A stretch of DNA of 7,106 nt from Bdellovibrio sp. (GTDB taxonomy: Bacteria > Bdellovibrionota > Bdellovibrionia > Bdellovibrionales > Bdellovibrionaceae), in contig JAGIAF010000173.1 in assembly GCA_017745015.1 (NCBI GenBank), forward strand, positions 289-7,394. Direction: 5' to 3'. Under the pieces are notes generated by a model, which saw nothing but the letters and a program-made list of their open reading frames with translations, did no database searches and was not told the DNA's origin. Position 1 is the stretch's first letter. The number at the start of each line of letters is the position of its first letter. The position numbers were made by a program, and so were the translations under genes. Below are positions 6,077 through 7,106 of this stretch, one piece after another.

Positions 6077-6616
6077 CTATTTATTCACGCATTCGCTGAA
6101 GGATTGGCTTTCTTCGTTAGGCGCACCATGCACTTTAAGTCTGATCCTATAGGCTTCACTCGCTGAAGTTGTAGTGCCAGACTTCTTAATTAGCACTCGA
6201 GAGAAATTATAGCTCCCGGCCGGCAAGTTTTTTTGAGTTGCGGAAATCAACCCTTGCGCCAACATATCTTCGTAATCCTTTAAACCCATCTTTGGAGTAC
6301 TGCCCTCTTCCGAGATCTTTTCAAAACCTTCTTTTACCCACACGTGCAAATCACTTACATCTTGTTGTGAAAGCTTGCGCCAAATGTCTGTGGGTTTTGA
6401 AATTTTCTTAGCGCGAATTTCGTTTTGCAATCTAGTTAGATCTTCTTGAACGATATAAAGATCCATTTTCTCAGTCGTCACAGTTAGCGAAGAAGCCGTT
6501 ACGCAAACCAACGCCTGCGTCATCATATTACCAATGCCTTTACCTACTGACTCCGTAACACCACAACCTGCCAGTGCTAGCCCTAATACTGCCGTGATCA
6601 AAAAATGATTTTTCAT
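6077..6616 (-). CDS. Small lipoprotein of unknown function
   Basis: A 179-aa protein I do not recognise. It has a clear lipoprotein signal: MKNHF, hydrophobic LITAVLGLALAG, lipobox LAGC with lipidated Cys18 and Gly at +2. The mature part is largely soluble and mixed-charge: a short glycine/small-residue stretch (20-45), a likely helical region (about 50-130) and a C-terminal part with predicted strands (SYNFSRVLIKK, AYRIRLKVHG). Cys38 and Cys176 are the only other cysteines and could pair in the periplasm. It is the second gene of an operon: its ATG is 14 bases beyond the stop of the glycine-rich protein gene. The ribosome binding site is weak (AAGAG at 11 bases, just after the upstream stop codon), suggesting dependence on translation of the first gene. 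A strong terminator follows. Confidence 0.85.
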   Translation of the reverse strand: MKNHFLITAVLGLALAGCGVTESVGKGIGNMMTQALVCVTASSLTVTTEKMDLYIVQEDLTRLQNEIRAKKISKPTDIWRKLSQQDVSDLHVWVKEGFEKISEEGSTPKMGLKDYEDMLAQGLISATQKNLPAGSYNFSRVLIKKSGTTTSASEAYRIRLKVHGAPNEESQSFSECVNK

Positions 6617-6630
6617 ATTTTTTTACACTC

Positions 6631-7056
6631 TTAGTTATGATCAATACAAACTTCAGAAACATCAGTTTTGATCACTTTTTGTGTGACCTTGTCGATTGCT
6701 TTCTTTGTTGTAGCTGTGCAAGTTTCAGCTGGAGCCACTTCTGTTGTTACTTCAGAGGTAACCAACAAAACATCGCCACGGTCTTCAACAGAGCGAAACA
6801 ATTCGCCTTCGAAGCTACCGCCGCCTCCGCCACCACCTTCATAACCGCCACCGTCAAAAGAACCACCGCGATCATTGCCTTCATAAGTGCCTTCACGAGG
6901 ATCAGAACCCTCGCCACCGCCATCACGACCTTCTTTAGGAGCTGGTTCTGATTTGCCCTTCTTTGCAGAGATAACATCAGATTTTGCAAGAACTGGAAAT
7001 GCTATAACAGGCACAGCCAATGCAGTCAGAAGAGACGCAGCGATCATCTTTTTCAT
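6631..7056 (-). CDS. Secreted glycine-rich protein of unknown function
   Basis: A 141-aa exported protein, not recognised. It has a Sec signal peptide (MKKMIAASLLTALAVPVIAFPVLA) with a likely signal peptidase I cleavage after Ala24 (VLA-KS) and no lipobox. A basic, polar stretch (25-44) is followed by a low-complexity glycine-rich region (45-84) with spaced aromatics (Y58, F67, Y72, F82) and a near-repeat GGSFDG (64-69)/GGSFEG (79-84). The C-terminal 57 residues are Thr/Val/Lys-rich and hold the only two cysteines, Cys113 and Cys137, a possible disulfide. The start is strongly supported by AAGGAG (complement of 7063-7068) 6 bases upstream. It is the first gene of an operon with the lipoprotein gene 14 bases downstream. 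An extracellular or periplasmic structural or adhesive role is only a guess from composition. Confidence 0.83.
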   Translation of the reverse strand: MKKMIAASLLTALAVPVIAFPVLAKSDVISAKKGKSEPAPKEGRDGGGEGSDPREGTYEGNDRGGSFDGGGYEGGGGGGGSFEGELFRSVEDRGDVLLVTSEVTTEVAPAETCTATTKKAIDKVTQKVIKTDVSEVCIDHN

Positions 7057-7106
7057 GAAGAACTCCTTATAAATAGAAAGACCTTTGATAGCACAAGGGT
7101 CCCACC

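Noticed and set aside
6637..6951. Open frame of 104 codons on the + strand over the glycine-rich gene
   Set aside because: It is the mirror of low-complexity glycine codons. The - strand frame has a signal peptide and a strong AAGGAG site.
7069..7106. Promoter for the glycine-rich/lipoprotein operon (TTGTGC...TATTTA on the - strand)
   Set aside because: The spacing is about 15 bases, the consensus match is poor and the window ends here.

Overview
The window looks like ordinary chromosomal DNA of a Gram-negative bacterium. It has two lipobox lipoproteins, a Sec-exported protein, AGGAG-type ribosome binding sites and about 50% GC by eye. The very long kelch-type lipoprotein, the DUF883/holin-like pair and the base composition would fit a Bdellovibrio-like predatory bacterium, but this placement is an impression and no marker gene supports it. 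There are seven protein genes and no rRNA, tRNA, CRISPR array or mobile element. No gene-free stretch exceeds about 130 bases.

Layout. (1) 111-3347 (+) is a 1078-residue lipoprotein made almost wholly of about 21 kelch-type beta-propeller repeats. (2) 3348-3464 is a GC-rich spacer with several mutually complementary segments. (3) 3465-4189 (+) is a two-gene operon: a small DUF883/YqjD-like tail-anchored membrane protein, then a two-helix YqjE/holin-like membrane protein whose ATG overlaps the preceding stop. (4) 4205-4768 (-) is a TetR-family repressor. It is convergent with the holin-like gene and divergent from (5) 4899-6044 (+), a TetX-like FAD-dependent monooxygenase. The 130-base intergenic region between them holds an AT-rich imperfect dyad that could be the repressor's operator. 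(6) 7056-6077 (-) is a two-gene operon for a secreted glycine-rich protein and a small lipoprotein, ending in a strong intrinsic terminator.

How the parts may work together. The TetR/monooxygenase pair has the usual layout of a self-contained, ligand-induced oxidation module. The DUF883/holin-like pair resembles enterobacterial yqjD-yqjE, an envelope/stress unit, without the third gene yqjK. The kelch lipoprotein and the glycine-rich/lipoprotein pair are envelope or surface proteins of unknown role. Both convergent gene junctions have the same compact design: a hairpin sits on the stop codon of the + strand gene, and that gene's A-rich lysine codons provide the U-tract of a terminator read from the - strand.

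No clearly new multi-gene system is visible. The most unusual items are the 21-blade (3 x 7) architecture of the kelch lipoprotein, the structured leader before the DUF883 gene, and the stop-codon hairpins.
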